Source of the DNA: Bradyrhizobium stylosanthis
Lineage (GTDB): Bacteria; Pseudomonadota; Alphaproteobacteria; Rhizobiales; Xanthobacteraceae
Reading direction: 5' to 3'
Assembly: GCF_001641335.1 (NCBI RefSeq)
Contig: NZ_LVEM01000001.1
Span: forward strand, 532,580 to 596,579
Length of the DNA: 64,000 nucleotides
Made by a program: the position numbers and the translations under genes. Positions 24,431 through 32,815 of the stretch are shown here, piece by piece. A model generated the notes under the pieces. That model did no database searches. It was not told the origin of the DNA and saw only the letters and a list, made by a program, of their open reading frames with translations. The first letter of the stretch is position 1, and the number at the start of each line of letters is the position of its first letter.

Positions 24431-24657
24431 GATTTCGCTGGAAAACCAATGCTTTGGGTGGAACCGCCTTCGTTCTCAGCCGGGGTTTTCGTGTTGCAGC
24501 CGCTGTAGGTCGCTTCAAGCAAAATCAATACGTTACAAGCTGATACAAACCACTCCACGCAACACGGCTGCAACACGGCGGTTTGGCGTTTGTTCTTAAA
24601 ACGAGATGCCCGGGACTGGCCCGGGCATCGGCACTGCGACGGCGGCAAAACTGATCG

Positions 24658-25218
24658 CTAAGCGTAGATTTCCCGGAATGATTCCGCTTCGGCGCCGCCG
24701 ACGAGATCGACCAGCAGTCGCCGTGCCATCAACGCGCTCCAGTCCATCTCCTCATCCGGCTGACGCCAATCCATGATGCAAGACAGAAGCACCTGCACCT
24801 TCGCCGAGCGGCCGGCTTCCGTCGTCGCTGGAATACCCCACATCTGCTCCACCAGCTCCGCCATGCGTTCGAAGTGCTCTTCGGCTAGGGCAACGAGCTG
24901 ATCCAGTCGCTGGACCTCTGGCATTGCGTAGACGGCCTCGTGGCGTTCATATGAGCTGATGTAACGGCCCGAACTCCTTTCTTGCGCTAAAAGTCTATTA
25001 TATTCGGTTTCTCGCAGCTCAGGCAGCAGAGCGGTCTCGTCATCGTGAGCGAGAGACGCCTCCCAGGCTTCAAAGATCTGGTCCCTGAGCCCTAGAAGCT
25101 CCGCATCATCGGCTGTGGCCGCGGCGACCGCCGCTACCGGGGTGACAGCCAGGGCCGCAACGGCGGCGCCGGCAAGAAAGCTGCGGCGTGATGTGGTATG
25201 AGTTTGAACAGCCTGCAT
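24658..25218 (-). CDS. Element cargo: Tat-signal protein of unknown function
   Basis: 186 aa. The N-terminus has a twin-arginine signal (SRRSFLAGAAVAALAVTPVA), implying folded export to the periplasm. The mature part is largely helical and acidic (LRDQIFEAWEASLAHDDETA, AEEHFERMAELVEQMWG). No known domain. It lies immediately inside attL, in the accessory segment, divergent from a ribbon-helix-helix gene. A hairpin (GATGCCCGGG at 24605, complement ending 24629) may stop its transcript. An exported cargo protein is unusual for a phage-like element. Confidence 0.7.
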   Translation of the reverse strand: MQAVQTHTTSRRSFLAGAAVAALAVTPVAAVAAATADDAELLGLRDQIFEAWEASLAHDDETALLPELRETEYNRLLAQERSSGRYISSYERHEAVYAMPEVQRLDQLVALAEEHFERMAELVEQMWGIPATTEAGRSAKVQVLLSCIMDWRQPDEEMDWSALMARRLLVDLVGGAEAESFREIYA

Positions 25219-25298
25219 AGGAATCCTACTCCTGTGTCGGGTTAGGGCCGGTCCGGAAGTTCGCGCTTCCGTCCGGCCTGCTTTTTAGGTATACCCAA

Positions 25299-25493
25299 AT
25301 GATGGCGAAGTCAATTAAGGTGCACCCAAAAAAGCGGCGGGGTCGGCCAGCCACCGGCAAAGACCCCCTTGTGAGCGCGCGACTGCCAAAACCAATGATT
25401 GCCGATATCGAAGCTTGGGCTATCGCCAACGGCGTCGGTCGCTCTGAGGCCCTCCGCAGGTTGGTCGAGATCGGGCTCGCGAGCGGCAAATAG
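25299..25493 (+). CDS. Ribbon-helix-helix DNA-binding protein
   Basis: 64 aa (63 if the second ATG at 25302 is used). A basic arm (KVHPKKRRGRPATG) precedes a MetJ/Arc-type RHH unit: LVSARLPKPMIADIEAWAIA then GVGRSEALRRLVEIGL. Probably a dimeric local repressor. The 8-bp palindrome GGTATACC at 25288-25295, just upstream of its start and in the divergent promoter region with 24658-25218, is a candidate operator. No toxin partner follows directly, so an antitoxin role is not supported. Confidence 0.8.
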   Translation: MMAKSIKVHPKKRRGRPATGKDPLVSARLPKPMIADIEAWAIANGVGRSEALRRLVEIGLASGK

Positions 25494-25581
25494 CCGCCAC
25501 CGAATTGCTTAAAAGGCTACCTCTTTCGGTGGCGCTTCGGCGCGCCTATAGGTTGCAGACTAGGCAACACGGAGCGATTTC

Positions 25582-26202
25582 ATGAATATTGACTGGGCTG
25601 TTGTTTTCGCGACGCTTGTTGGGCCGGTCCTCGCTGTCCAGGCCCAAAAGCTCATAGAGCGGACGGCAGAAAAGAAAATGCGCAGAACGCGCATATTCGA
25701 AGCTCTGATGACCAATCGGGCAACGCGCCTTTCGGATGCTTACGTTCAAGCTTTGAACCAAATCGACCTCGAATTTCACTCAAAATCCGACAGGCCGGTA
25801 ATTGACGCTTGGCGAGCGTTGTTCGGCGAACTCAATAATCCTCTCCCGGATAACGCGGAGCACGCGATGAAGATTGCGTGGATCGAGCGATGTAACGACC
25901 GGCTAGTCGCCCTGCTTCTCGCAATGAGCAAGTCACTCGGACGCACACATTCTGAAGAGGAGATCCGACGCGGCATGTACTACCCCCAGGGTCGCGTCGA
26001 CCTAGAGCAAGCCCATTTGGCCGTACTCTCAGGCCTCCAGAGGCTGTTGGAAGGCACCAATCCACTCAGGGTGCAGAATGCGGGCGAAGGTCCTTCTGAG
26101 CTGCAGCTCGCGGTTTTGAAGAGGCTGCACGATGCTTACGACGAGTCCGGCGCCTTAAGGGTCGTTTTCACGGGCGCTCAAGACAAACGCAACCTCAACT
26201 AA
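25582..26202 (+). CDS. DUF6680-like protein
   Basis: 206 aa. An N-terminal hydrophobic segment (IDWAVVFATLVGPVLAVQAQ) is followed by KKMRRTRIFEALMTNRATRL and a helical body containing ALNQIDLEFHSK and DAWRALFGELNN, a pattern I associate with DUF6680 proteins; the assignment is from memory of the pattern, not a search. Function unknown. It lies in the accessory, more A+T-rich part of the element, 88 bp after the RHH gene and transcribed with it. Confidence 0.65.
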   Translation: MNIDWAVVFATLVGPVLAVQAQKLIERTAEKKMRRTRIFEALMTNRATRLSDAYVQALNQIDLEFHSKSDRPVIDAWRALFGELNNPLPDNAEHAMKIAWIERCNDRLVALLLAMSKSLGRTHSEEEIRRGMYYPQGRVDLEQAHLAVLSGLQRLLEGTNPLRVQNAGEGPSELQLAVLKRLHDAYDESGALRVVFTGAQDKRNLN

Positions 26203-26375
26203 TCGGAAGGTTTTGGGGCGATGCCGGCGCCGACTTAGCCCGAGCCTTCGTGATGGTCAGTTGCAACTTTCTCCCGACCCCTCTTGAACTCTCCTCAGGG
26301 TTGAGCAACACTGGCGCTTTCAGTTTTTAGTCGGGGCTGCTGATTTTCAAGTGATTCTACTCCAGGGGTTTGCGG

Positions 26376-26900
26376 ATGAAACAGATACTCGCCGCCTTTG
26401 CCTTGCTGATGCTTGCTTCGCCGTCGCTCGCGCAACAGAACAGCTCCACGACGGAGCGCCAGGTCATCAATCAACCGATCAATCCTGAGCCGGCAAACGG
26501 CGACATCCTTGTGAAGTTCGGAGATACGACGCAGGTCTACTTCAAGCGCCCGTTCAAGGGCATCAGACTCGGCGATCCTCTCATCGTGTCGGCCATCCCA
26601 AAGAGCGACCACGTTCTAGAACTAACCGGGGTGTCTCCCGGGAGGTCAGAGATTAGTTTCGAGACGAGCGACGGGGCTCAGAGAACGTGGGGCACGATCA
26701 CGGTCATCCGGGAGCAACACGAAGTGAAGCTTTACCTGCCGCCACCGCGGCAAGAGAGCAAGCAAGGAAGCACGGGGGCAGGCGGCATCACCATCATCAA
26801 TCAGAGCGGCCCGAACGTGCTGGGAACGACCGAGAGCCCCGATTTCCGCTCAGTCCTCTGTAACGAAGCCGGTTGCTCGCAACCGGCAGCGCCGAAGTAG
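26376..26900 (+). CDS. Secreted protein resembling the secretin-pilus N-terminal domain
   Basis: 174 aa from ATG at 26376, with AGGGG upstream (a TTG at 26370 would add two residues). Signal peptide MKQILAAFALLMLASPSLAQ. Residues about 40-115 (VKFGDTTQVYFKRPFKGIRL, then VLELTGVSPGRSEISFET) match the pattern of the T2SS/T3SS pilus-assembly N-terminal domain found in CpaC-like secretins. The tail is Gly/Ser/Pro-rich with two Cys. It lacks the secretin channel, so it is a stand-alone periplasmic beta-domain. Convergent with the 751-aa gene. Confidence 0.65.
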   Translation: MKQILAAFALLMLASPSLAQQNSSTTERQVINQPINPEPANGDILVKFGDTTQVYFKRPFKGIRLGDPLIVSAIPKSDHVLELTGVSPGRSEISFETSDGAQRTWGTITVIREQHEVKLYLPPPRQESKQGSTGAGGITIINQSGPNVLGTTESPDFRSVLCNEAGCSQPAAPK

Positions 26901-26912
26901 ACGACGGGACGC

Positions 26913-29168
26913 CTATTCGCCCTGTGGACCGTGCAGGCTCGGATTCGGCCGGTAGGCTTCAATGCGGCCGCTTGTGGTGCCCTCCGGAGATGGCGGCTCT
27001 AGAGCCGCCGCGATTGAACCAGTGTCCTTGGCTTTCTTCCAGCTGCCGGAGCCGTGCACCAGCACGTCCGGCTTTTTGCCCATCAGGTCCACGGCACTCG
27101 ACAGCGGCGCCGGCTTGCCTTCGTCGGTGATGAAGCCACGGCGGTTCTCGACCACGCCTGTGTCGAGCGCGACATCGAGAAACAACTGGTACTCGCCGAG
27201 CTCGATCTCCTTGACGGCGTCGACATAGGCGCCGGTCGTCGGGAAGCCCAAGCCGTCATGATCCTCGCCGCCTGAGAACGGCACGCCGCTCGGCCGGTAG
27301 TCATACTTGCCCTGCTTGCCGACGGAATGGATGGTCTGGATGCGACCGAAATTGATCGGGCTGGTCGTGGTCGAGTCATAGGCCGTATCGGTCGCAACGA
27401 TGTGGGCGCTGACCGTCAGAACAGCGTTTGGATCGGAATGGCCCTGCGGATGGTAGCAGGACAGCGCGCTTCCGGTCAGGTTCACGTCATCGAATGCCAG
27501 GCACATCCTGGACACACCCGTCGAACGCGAGCCAACGGTTGCCGGCGTTGCCAGTGAGCCGCTGACGATCGTGTAGCCGACGGCGGGCCCTTCCGGCGGA
27601 GAGATCGCCTGCTGCACGACGAAACCGCCTGCCGTCTTCACTGGCTGAGAGACGTCGAGCGAGAGCAAAACGTTGTGCCAGTGATCCGGCGTGACGCGCT
27701 GCCCGTTGTACCCAGGGTCGGAATTGTCGAACGGTGCCCCGCCGCGGCGCGCCTGTAGCGTGCGATACGTTTCCGGCACCTGCCCGAGGAAGATGTCGGC
27801 GGTTGTGTCCATCGCGTCGGAATACCAGTCATCGTTCGGGCTCAGAGGTCCGTCGGTGATCAGCTGACCGTCGGCGACCGAACCCAGATAGAGGCCGCCC
27901 TCCGGAATGTTCTGCGTGGTCGCAAGCCCGAACGTACTCGTGCCCTCATAGGCGGGCGCATCGCCCCCCGGCATGACGATGTTGACCGACAATTGCGGAT
28001 AGTCGCCTGTGCAGTCGATGGCGAGATAGGAGGGATCAACCGTCTCGGTCGCACCTGTGAATGCCGGCAACGTTACCGTGTTGTCGTGATCTGTCAGACT
28101 GCCCGTCGGCGTGTAGATACCCCCGAACGAGCGCAGATAATTTTGCGAATTCGTGTGGCCAATCGTTCGCGTCTCGCCGCCCGACGCATCGACTTCTTTC
28201 TGAATCGTCGGCGGACCGAACACCAAGATCGGCACGAGGCCGCACAGCAACGGCCTGGGACCGCCTGGGCCGTCCCGCCAGGCCGCATATTCCGCCCTCG
28301 CTGCCTCGATCGACTTCGTCGGCGCGCGAAACCAAATAGATAGCGTGAATTTCTTCGTATCGGGGACGAGCGTCGCAAGCGTTGCGTGGCTCTCTTTTTC
28401 GTAAAACTTGGCCGCGATCGCACCCCAGCAAACGTTGACGATGCTCTGGAATGGATCGAGCCGGTACGGCGGATTGATGTCGTCCTTGCCCCTGATCTTC
28501 AACTCGGCTTTTTCGCTCTCGTCGACCAGGTATTGGTTCAGCAGCTTGGTCCTGCCGGCCTGACCGTTGACGAACAGCGAATTGCCCCGGTGCTTCAGGG
28601 CGAGCGGGATCTCGATCTCGACGTATTGTGCCTGGTCTTTGGTCTCGAGGTCTTTGTCGTAGTGCTGGCTGTCGATGACGAATTCCAGCAGGGTCGGGTC
28701 GGCGTCGATCGCTTTCTGCGCCAGCTTGTCGATGTTGGTCTCGTAGCTGACGATGCGCCGAACCTTGGTCGTGCGGGCGGACTGCACCGCCGTGTTCAGG
28801 AAATGGTCCTGGTAGTCTTCGCCGCGGCCGTTTCCGCCGGTCGATTTAGCGGACTTGATGATGCGGATCGGAATCCATTCGTCGGGATTGTTGACGTCCG
28901 TCGTCGCCTCGGGATCGCAGACCTTGAGGATTTCCGTTTTTCGGGTCTTGTTGCCCTTCGTGTCGTAATCGTCTTTGGTCGGATCGTCGCACCATTTCAG
29001 CTTGCGGACGATGCCCTGCGACTGCGATTCGGACGTCTGCGATTTGCTTTTGATGACGTCGGTGCGCTCGACGTCGGCCCACATATCGTCGAGGCGCTCG
29101 CCTTTTTTGTTGGTGCCGTAGACGCGCGTGATATGCGTCTTCCGCGTCGGCGGCTTGTTGGTGCCCAT
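26913..29168 (-). CDS. Large unrecognised element protein (751 aa)
   Basis: 751 aa, last gene of the leftward chain. Start at 29168 (MGTNKPPTRKTHITRVYG) with GAGGAC upstream, in TGATG overlap with the preceding gene's stop. N-terminal third is charged and Lys/Asp-rich. The segment FTLSIWFRAPTKSIEAARAE and later beta-rich stretches with repeated GXYLGS and WHNVLLSLDVS (a pattern seen in LamG/concanavalin-like lectin domains) suggest a beta-sandwich. C-terminal about 60 residues are Pro/Gly-rich. No signal peptide. Being coupled to a tape-measure-like gene, it may be a tail or baseplate/host-contact component; this is inference. Confidence 0.75.
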   Translation of the reverse strand: MGTNKPPTRKTHITRVYGTNKKGERLDDMWADVERTDVIKSKSQTSESQSQGIVRKLKWCDDPTKDDYDTKGNKTRKTEILKVCDPEATTDVNNPDEWIPIRIIKSAKSTGGNGRGEDYQDHFLNTAVQSARTTKVRRIVSYETNIDKLAQKAIDADPTLLEFVIDSQHYDKDLETKDQAQYVEIEIPLALKHRGNSLFVNGQAGRTKLLNQYLVDESEKAELKIRGKDDINPPYRLDPFQSIVNVCWGAIAAKFYEKESHATLATLVPDTKKFTLSIWFRAPTKSIEAARAEYAAWRDGPGGPRPLLCGLVPILVFGPPTIQKEVDASGGETRTIGHTNSQNYLRSFGGIYTPTGSLTDHDNTVTLPAFTGATETVDPSYLAIDCTGDYPQLSVNIVMPGGDAPAYEGTSTFGLATTQNIPEGGLYLGSVADGQLITDGPLSPNDDWYSDAMDTTADIFLGQVPETYRTLQARRGGAPFDNSDPGYNGQRVTPDHWHNVLLSLDVSQPVKTAGGFVVQQAISPPEGPAVGYTIVSGSLATPATVGSRSTGVSRMCLAFDDVNLTGSALSCYHPQGHSDPNAVLTVSAHIVATDTAYDSTTTSPINFGRIQTIHSVGKQGKYDYRPSGVPFSGGEDHDGLGFPTTGAYVDAVKEIELGEYQLFLDVALDTGVVENRRGFITDEGKPAPLSSAVDLMGKKPDVLVHGSGSWKKAKDTGSIAAALEPPSPEGTTSGRIEAYRPNPSLHGPQGE

Positions 29169-29377
29169 CAGTCCTCGGTCCAAGAGATTTCCGGGGACGG
29201 TTTGCCGGCCGCGGCGAGCGCGGCTTCATACCGTTCATGAAGCGCCAGAATCTCGGGGGTCATTTCGATGTCGACAGACACCTCCGGGCCCAGACCTTCA
29301 GCTTCGCGGATCCTCGCAGCTTCTGCCGCACAAGCAGCATCGAAGGCGCTTTTTGCTTCGGCAATCTCTGGCGTCAT
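29168..29377 (-). CDS. Small acidic alpha-helical protein
   Basis: 69 aa, Ala/Glu-rich and predicted helical (FDAACAAEAARIREAEG, LALHERYEAALAAAG). Its start overlaps the tape-measure stop by four bases (ATGA) and its stop shares one base with the next start, so it is translationally locked between the two large genes. Position between tape measure and a tail-type protein suggests a small assembly factor; nothing more can be said. Confidence 0.65.
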   Translation of the reverse strand: MTPEIAEAKSAFDAACAAEAARIREAEGLGPEVSVDIEMTPEILALHERYEAALAAAGKPSPEISWTED

Positions 29378-31704
29378 CGTCCATACACCCAGCTCGGCGC
29401 AGTGCCGCCTGACGCGATGCTGCTGTCGCGCGTGGCCTGCGCCATCTTGCGCAGGACCTCGTCGGAAGTCATCGCGCGGAAGTCGCCGCTGTTGGTTCGT
29501 AGATCGATGACGTGACCGGCGGCGCCGCTTGCGGCGAGCCCGCTATCACCAAGATCAGCGATCGACGGCTTGTCAGCCGCAGCGCCGCCGGTGAAGAGGT
29601 GACCGATGCTGTCGGCGAAGCTCACGGTGCCGCCGTCCGCGAAATGCCCGACCGGGCCGCCGCCGGAACGTCGCATCACGAAGCGATTGAGCAGCTTGAT
29701 GCTCTCTTCCGGAGTTTGCGCATTGTTGAGCGCAACGAGCCTCAGCTGCTCGGGGCTAAGCACCGTTTCGTTGAGCAGCTGGATCGACTCTTCCGGCGTC
29801 AAGTCGGGATCGAACCATTCCGGCGCCAAGCCACCGCCCGCCAGGCGCGCCACCCCTCCGCCCTTTGCGAAGCCTCTGACCTTTCCAAGAAGTCGGCTGA
29901 TGAAGCCGCCGCCGGCATAGTGACCCGAATTGAGCCGGTCGAGAGGACCGCGGCCAATTTTGCGAGCTGCTTCCGCACGAATGACATACTCACCATCGGA
30001 GAGCATCGCCGGGATGCTGTCGGAGGTCGATGTGCCGGGCCCCATGACGTGGCCGCCGCCATCCAGCCAGCGCACCAGCCCGCCGCCAGCGGCTGCCACT
30101 TCCGCCGATGGAGCGCTATCCGATCCGCGACCGCTGCTCTTCAGGTTCGCCGCGATCTCCTCGATCGCCTGGGCGAGCTTGCTGCCGGCGTCTTTCACCG
30201 AGATGGCGACATCCTTCGTGCTGTCCTCCAGCGCACCGCGGACGCCGAGGCTGTCAACCGGCTCTCGCACTTTCGTGTCCGGTGGATTGACGGCGTTGGC
30301 GCCGGCGGTGATGCCCTGCACAAGGCCGCGCAACGCGTCCTGGACGGCGGTGCTGAGATTGGCCGACTGCTGCTGCGGCTCGACGAGGTCGCTGCGCTGC
30401 TGCGGGAGTGCAGGTCGCGGCTTTTCCTGCAAGGCGCCGGGATCGCCGAACGCCTTGGACAGAAAGCCGCCGATGGTCGTGCTGCCGAAAAGATCGCCGA
30501 TGGCTGAGCCCATCCGCCCGTAGCCCTTGGCCGAGTCCCGGACGATTCCGTAGGTCAAGCCCTCCGCCGTGCCCAGCGCCTCGCCGGCGGTGCCCAAGCC
30601 GGGAATGCCCGTCCGTTCGCCAAGGTCGCGGCCGGAGCGCCCGAACGCCTCGGCGGTTGGTTTGTTTGCCGCTACGCCTTTCGTGATCAGATCGAGGCCG
30701 GATGAAATGCTCTGGCCGCTCTCCGTTCCCACCTTGCCGCTCGAAGGGCCGAGGATGTCGCCAAAAGTCCGCTGCAGCTCACCGAGGCCGCCGCCGACGC
30801 GTTCGCCGAAGGTGCGGCGCTCATCCGCCTCTTTCACCGCCTCCGGTTCGACGCGTGGAAGCGCACGAAACACGGCGTCCGGACGAATAGCGCTCGCGCG
30901 CCCTTCTCTATCCCGCCGGCTCAAGAGAAGGTCCAGTTCCTCACGATTACGGATCGGTATGCCAAGCTCTCGGCCGATCGCACGCGCAACGAGATTCCCC
31001 TGGTTCGGTCCGAGTGCCTGCAATGCTCCTGCAGTCAAGCCCTGCGCAAGCTCGCCGTTGCCGATATCGTGTTGCTCATAGAGCGAACCGAGGAAGCCGC
31101 GCGCCTTTTGCGATGCTTCCGCTGCTGTCTGACCATCAATCCTGCCGCCGGCTATCAACGCTCGCTGCGCGGCTCTGAATTGCTCCTCTGATGCATCGGC
31201 CAGCCCATAGGGTGACTGGAGTTCTTGCCGACGTTTGAACGACAGAAATTCTTCGTTTGCGCTGGCCAAATCCTTCGGATCAGCCCCCACCTTGCGAGCG
31301 CTCTCGCGCAATTTGTCGAAGGCGCCGGCGCTGGCACCGAGTGCCTTGAACCGGGTTTCGACCAGCTCTGTCTCTTCGCGAATTTTGGCGAGCTGGGCGC
31401 CAAGGCCAGCCAGTGCGGCGGGAAGGCCGGCGCCAAGCGCGGCTCCGCCGATTCCCCTCAGCAAGCCGCCAAGGCCGCTGCCCTCGAGCAGCGGCGCGAA
31501 CGCTTGCTGAACCTTGGAGAGCGGCGCCGCTGCGGAATCCGCAAACCGCTTGCCGGCATTCTCGCCTGCGCGGCCAACCTGCCGCTCGATATCCGCCAGC
31601 GACTGCTTGCCGGCCTCGCCGACGGCCTTCAGCTTGGACTTGATCTCGGCATCGCCCTCCAGAGCGATCGAGAGCAGGATCTCGTTTTTGCCACCTTTAG
31701 CCAT
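29374..31704 (-). CDS. Phage tail tape-measure-like protein
   Basis: 776 aa. N-terminal amphipathic helices (LKAVGEAGKQSLADIERQVG), a Gly/Ala/Leu-rich hydrophobic segment (GLLRGIGGAALGAGLPAALA, about 75-105), and Gly-rich C-terminal blocks GGGHVMGPGTSTSDSIPAML and SDGEYVIRAEAARKIG, with KGGGVARLAGGG after them. These SDGE(Y/F)V blocks are a hallmark of tail tape-measure proteins. In siphophages this protein sets tail length and enters the host. No tail tube, assembly chaperone or capsid gene is next to it. Overlaps the upstream gene by 8 bp. Confidence 0.82.
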   Translation of the reverse strand: MAKGGKNEILLSIALEGDAEIKSKLKAVGEAGKQSLADIERQVGRAGENAGKRFADSAAAPLSKVQQAFAPLLEGSGLGGLLRGIGGAALGAGLPAALAGLGAQLAKIREETELVETRFKALGASAGAFDKLRESARKVGADPKDLASANEEFLSFKRRQELQSPYGLADASEEQFRAAQRALIAGGRIDGQTAAEASQKARGFLGSLYEQHDIGNGELAQGLTAGALQALGPNQGNLVARAIGRELGIPIRNREELDLLLSRRDREGRASAIRPDAVFRALPRVEPEAVKEADERRTFGERVGGGLGELQRTFGDILGPSSGKVGTESGQSISSGLDLITKGVAANKPTAEAFGRSGRDLGERTGIPGLGTAGEALGTAEGLTYGIVRDSAKGYGRMGSAIGDLFGSTTIGGFLSKAFGDPGALQEKPRPALPQQRSDLVEPQQQSANLSTAVQDALRGLVQGITAGANAVNPPDTKVREPVDSLGVRGALEDSTKDVAISVKDAGSKLAQAIEEIAANLKSSGRGSDSAPSAEVAAAGGGLVRWLDGGGHVMGPGTSTSDSIPAMLSDGEYVIRAEAARKIGRGPLDRLNSGHYAGGGFISRLLGKVRGFAKGGGVARLAGGGLAPEWFDPDLTPEESIQLLNETVLSPEQLRLVALNNAQTPEESIKLLNRFVMRRSGGGPVGHFADGGTVSFADSIGHLFTGGAAADKPSIADLGDSGLAASGAAGHVIDLRTNSGDFRAMTSDEVLRKMAQATRDSSIASGGTAPSWVYGR

Positions 31705-32140
31705 CGGCGGTCTCCGTCGGTTCTAGGGCTGCAGCCCCCTCGGACTTCGTTTCCGCCACGGCCCGGTCGTATTGAAGCTTGGCCAGGGCAGCTCGGTAGG
31801 TTTCGGCGAGCGCCATGGCGTTCTCGATCGTCATGAACTTGCCATCGACGAGGATGGCTTCAACGTCGCGACCGGCCACAGGAGTGCGCGTGTCGATGCG
31901 TGTAGACCGTTGACGTCGCGGTGTTGACTTCGACGTGACGTCAACACCATCGCGTCGACGATTTACGTCTCGCGCCATCGCTCCGTCGACATAACGCGCC
32001 AGCGCAGCTTTGACTTTCTCAAGCTCGAACTTACCGTCGGAGCGCTTTGGAATCGTTCCTCTTTTCGCGTGCCGGCTTAACCCGGACTTGTCTCTGCCAA
32101 GCCGCTTCGCCAGTTCGCCGAGAGAAAGATATTCTACCAT
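31697..32140 (-). CDS. Nu1-like small terminase or HTH protein
   Basis: 147 aa from ATG at 32140 (a TTG at 32173 is possible). N-terminal winged-helix or MerR-like HTH: YLSLGELAKRLGRDKSGLSR then HAKRGTIPKRSDGKFELEKV, as in phage Nu1 small terminases and plasmid-type DNA-binding proteins. Middle is basic and Arg/Thr-rich; C-terminal half is helical (ALAETYRAALAKLQYDRAVA). In satellites a small terminase redirects a helper's packaging machinery; with no large terminase here that role is attractive but unproven. First gene after a probable promoter (see 32146-32169). Confidence 0.6.
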   Translation of the reverse strand: MVEYLSLGELAKRLGRDKSGLSRHAKRGTIPKRSDGKFELEKVKAALARYVDGAMARDVNRRRDGVDVTSKSTPRRQRSTRIDTRTPVAGRDVEAILVDGKFMTIENAMALAETYRAALAKLQYDRAVAETKSEGAAALEPTETADG

Positions 32141-32145
32141 CTGCG

Positions 32146-32169
32146 GGTGTAGACCTCTCTGGTGTAGAC
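32146..32169 (-). promoter_or_regulatory. Direct repeats GGTGTAGAC upstream of the tail-type module
   Basis: GGTGTAGAC occurs at 32146-32154 and 32161-32169, 15 bp apart, directly upstream of the ATG at 32140, and once inverted at 32451-32459. Just upstream of this promoter region, a minus-strand hairpin with a T5 tract (about 32233-32258) follows the stop of the gene at 32262, so transcription probably restarts here. Candidate activator or repressor site for the module; not demonstrated. Confidence 0.45.
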
Positions 32170-32261
32170 TCAAATTAAAAACTCTGACGCTAGCGAAATC
32201 GGGCGCTTAGTCGCCCCGCATTGGTTTAAAGCCGTAAAAATCCTTTGGTTTTTGGCGGATG

Positions 32262-32627
32262 TCACGTCGGCACCTGGTAGACGACCGTATCGACCGAGCC
32301 CCAGATTGGCAGGCGGCTCCAGGGCGCGCCTCCAAAGGGCGGGACGCCATCGGTCTCCCTGATCGCCGCGATGGCGGCTGCCTTCGATGACCAACGGCCA
32401 AGCTCGTACTCGGGACGGGTGAACAGCTCCCACCCTTGCCAGTGCCACGCGTCTACACCTTCCTGTGTCATCAGGATGAAGACGTCGGTTCGCATTTCCA
32501 AAAGATAACCGATAATCGACCACCGGCCTTCGTTGTCACGACGCGTGATCTGTTGGCCGGGCAGGAACTTGCGATCCTCTGGGTCTCTCTTGCGTGATTG
32601 TGGTGTGTTGCTGACTACGACTGTCAT
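32262..32627 (-). CDS. Element hypothetical protein
   Basis: 121 aa. Basic start MTVVVSNTPQSRKRDPEDRK then FLPGQQITRRDNEGRWSIIG, and a Trp-rich stretch (VDAWHWQGWELFTRPEYELG). No domain recognised. GGAG lies close upstream of the ATG. Separated by 188 bp from the next upstream gene; that space has no gene. Confidence 0.6.
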   Translation of the reverse strand: MTVVVSNTPQSRKRDPEDRKFLPGQQITRRDNEGRWSIIGYLLEMRTDVFILMTQEGVDAWHWQGWELFTRPEYELGRWSSKAAAIAAIRETDGVPPFGGAPWSRLPIWGSVDTVVYQVPT

Positions 32628-32815
32628 AGCGCTCCAGCTTTCCTATCGCAGGGTGCGCGCCGCGAGGCGCGCACCCCTCCAGTTCGGTGCAGCCAAGCGG
32701 GGAAGGATAACCCGCGCGGTGTTCATGTGGAGGCGCGGCCCGAAGCTGAACGCCGCGCCTCCCGCCAACAGAAGCTCCGTCGAAAGCCGCTGCTGACGTT
32801 TTCCAAACATCGAAT

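Noticed and set aside
24605..24629. Hairpin GATGCCCGGG...CCCGGGCATC as a distinct element boundary
   Set aside because: It is a half-copy of the common BIME-like palindrome and lies inside the att-bounded unit; it more likely ends the 24658-25218 transcript.
24262..24648. 128-codon minus-strand reading frame across the tRNA-Arg gene
   Set aside because: Its SEGFEPPTLGIEIR segment is the antisense translation of the tRNA, a well-known false protein; no binding site or family.
25299..26202. Toxin-antitoxin pair formed by the RHH protein and the following gene
   Set aside because: The downstream protein is 206 aa with a membrane segment and no toxin fold signature, and the genes are 88 bp apart.
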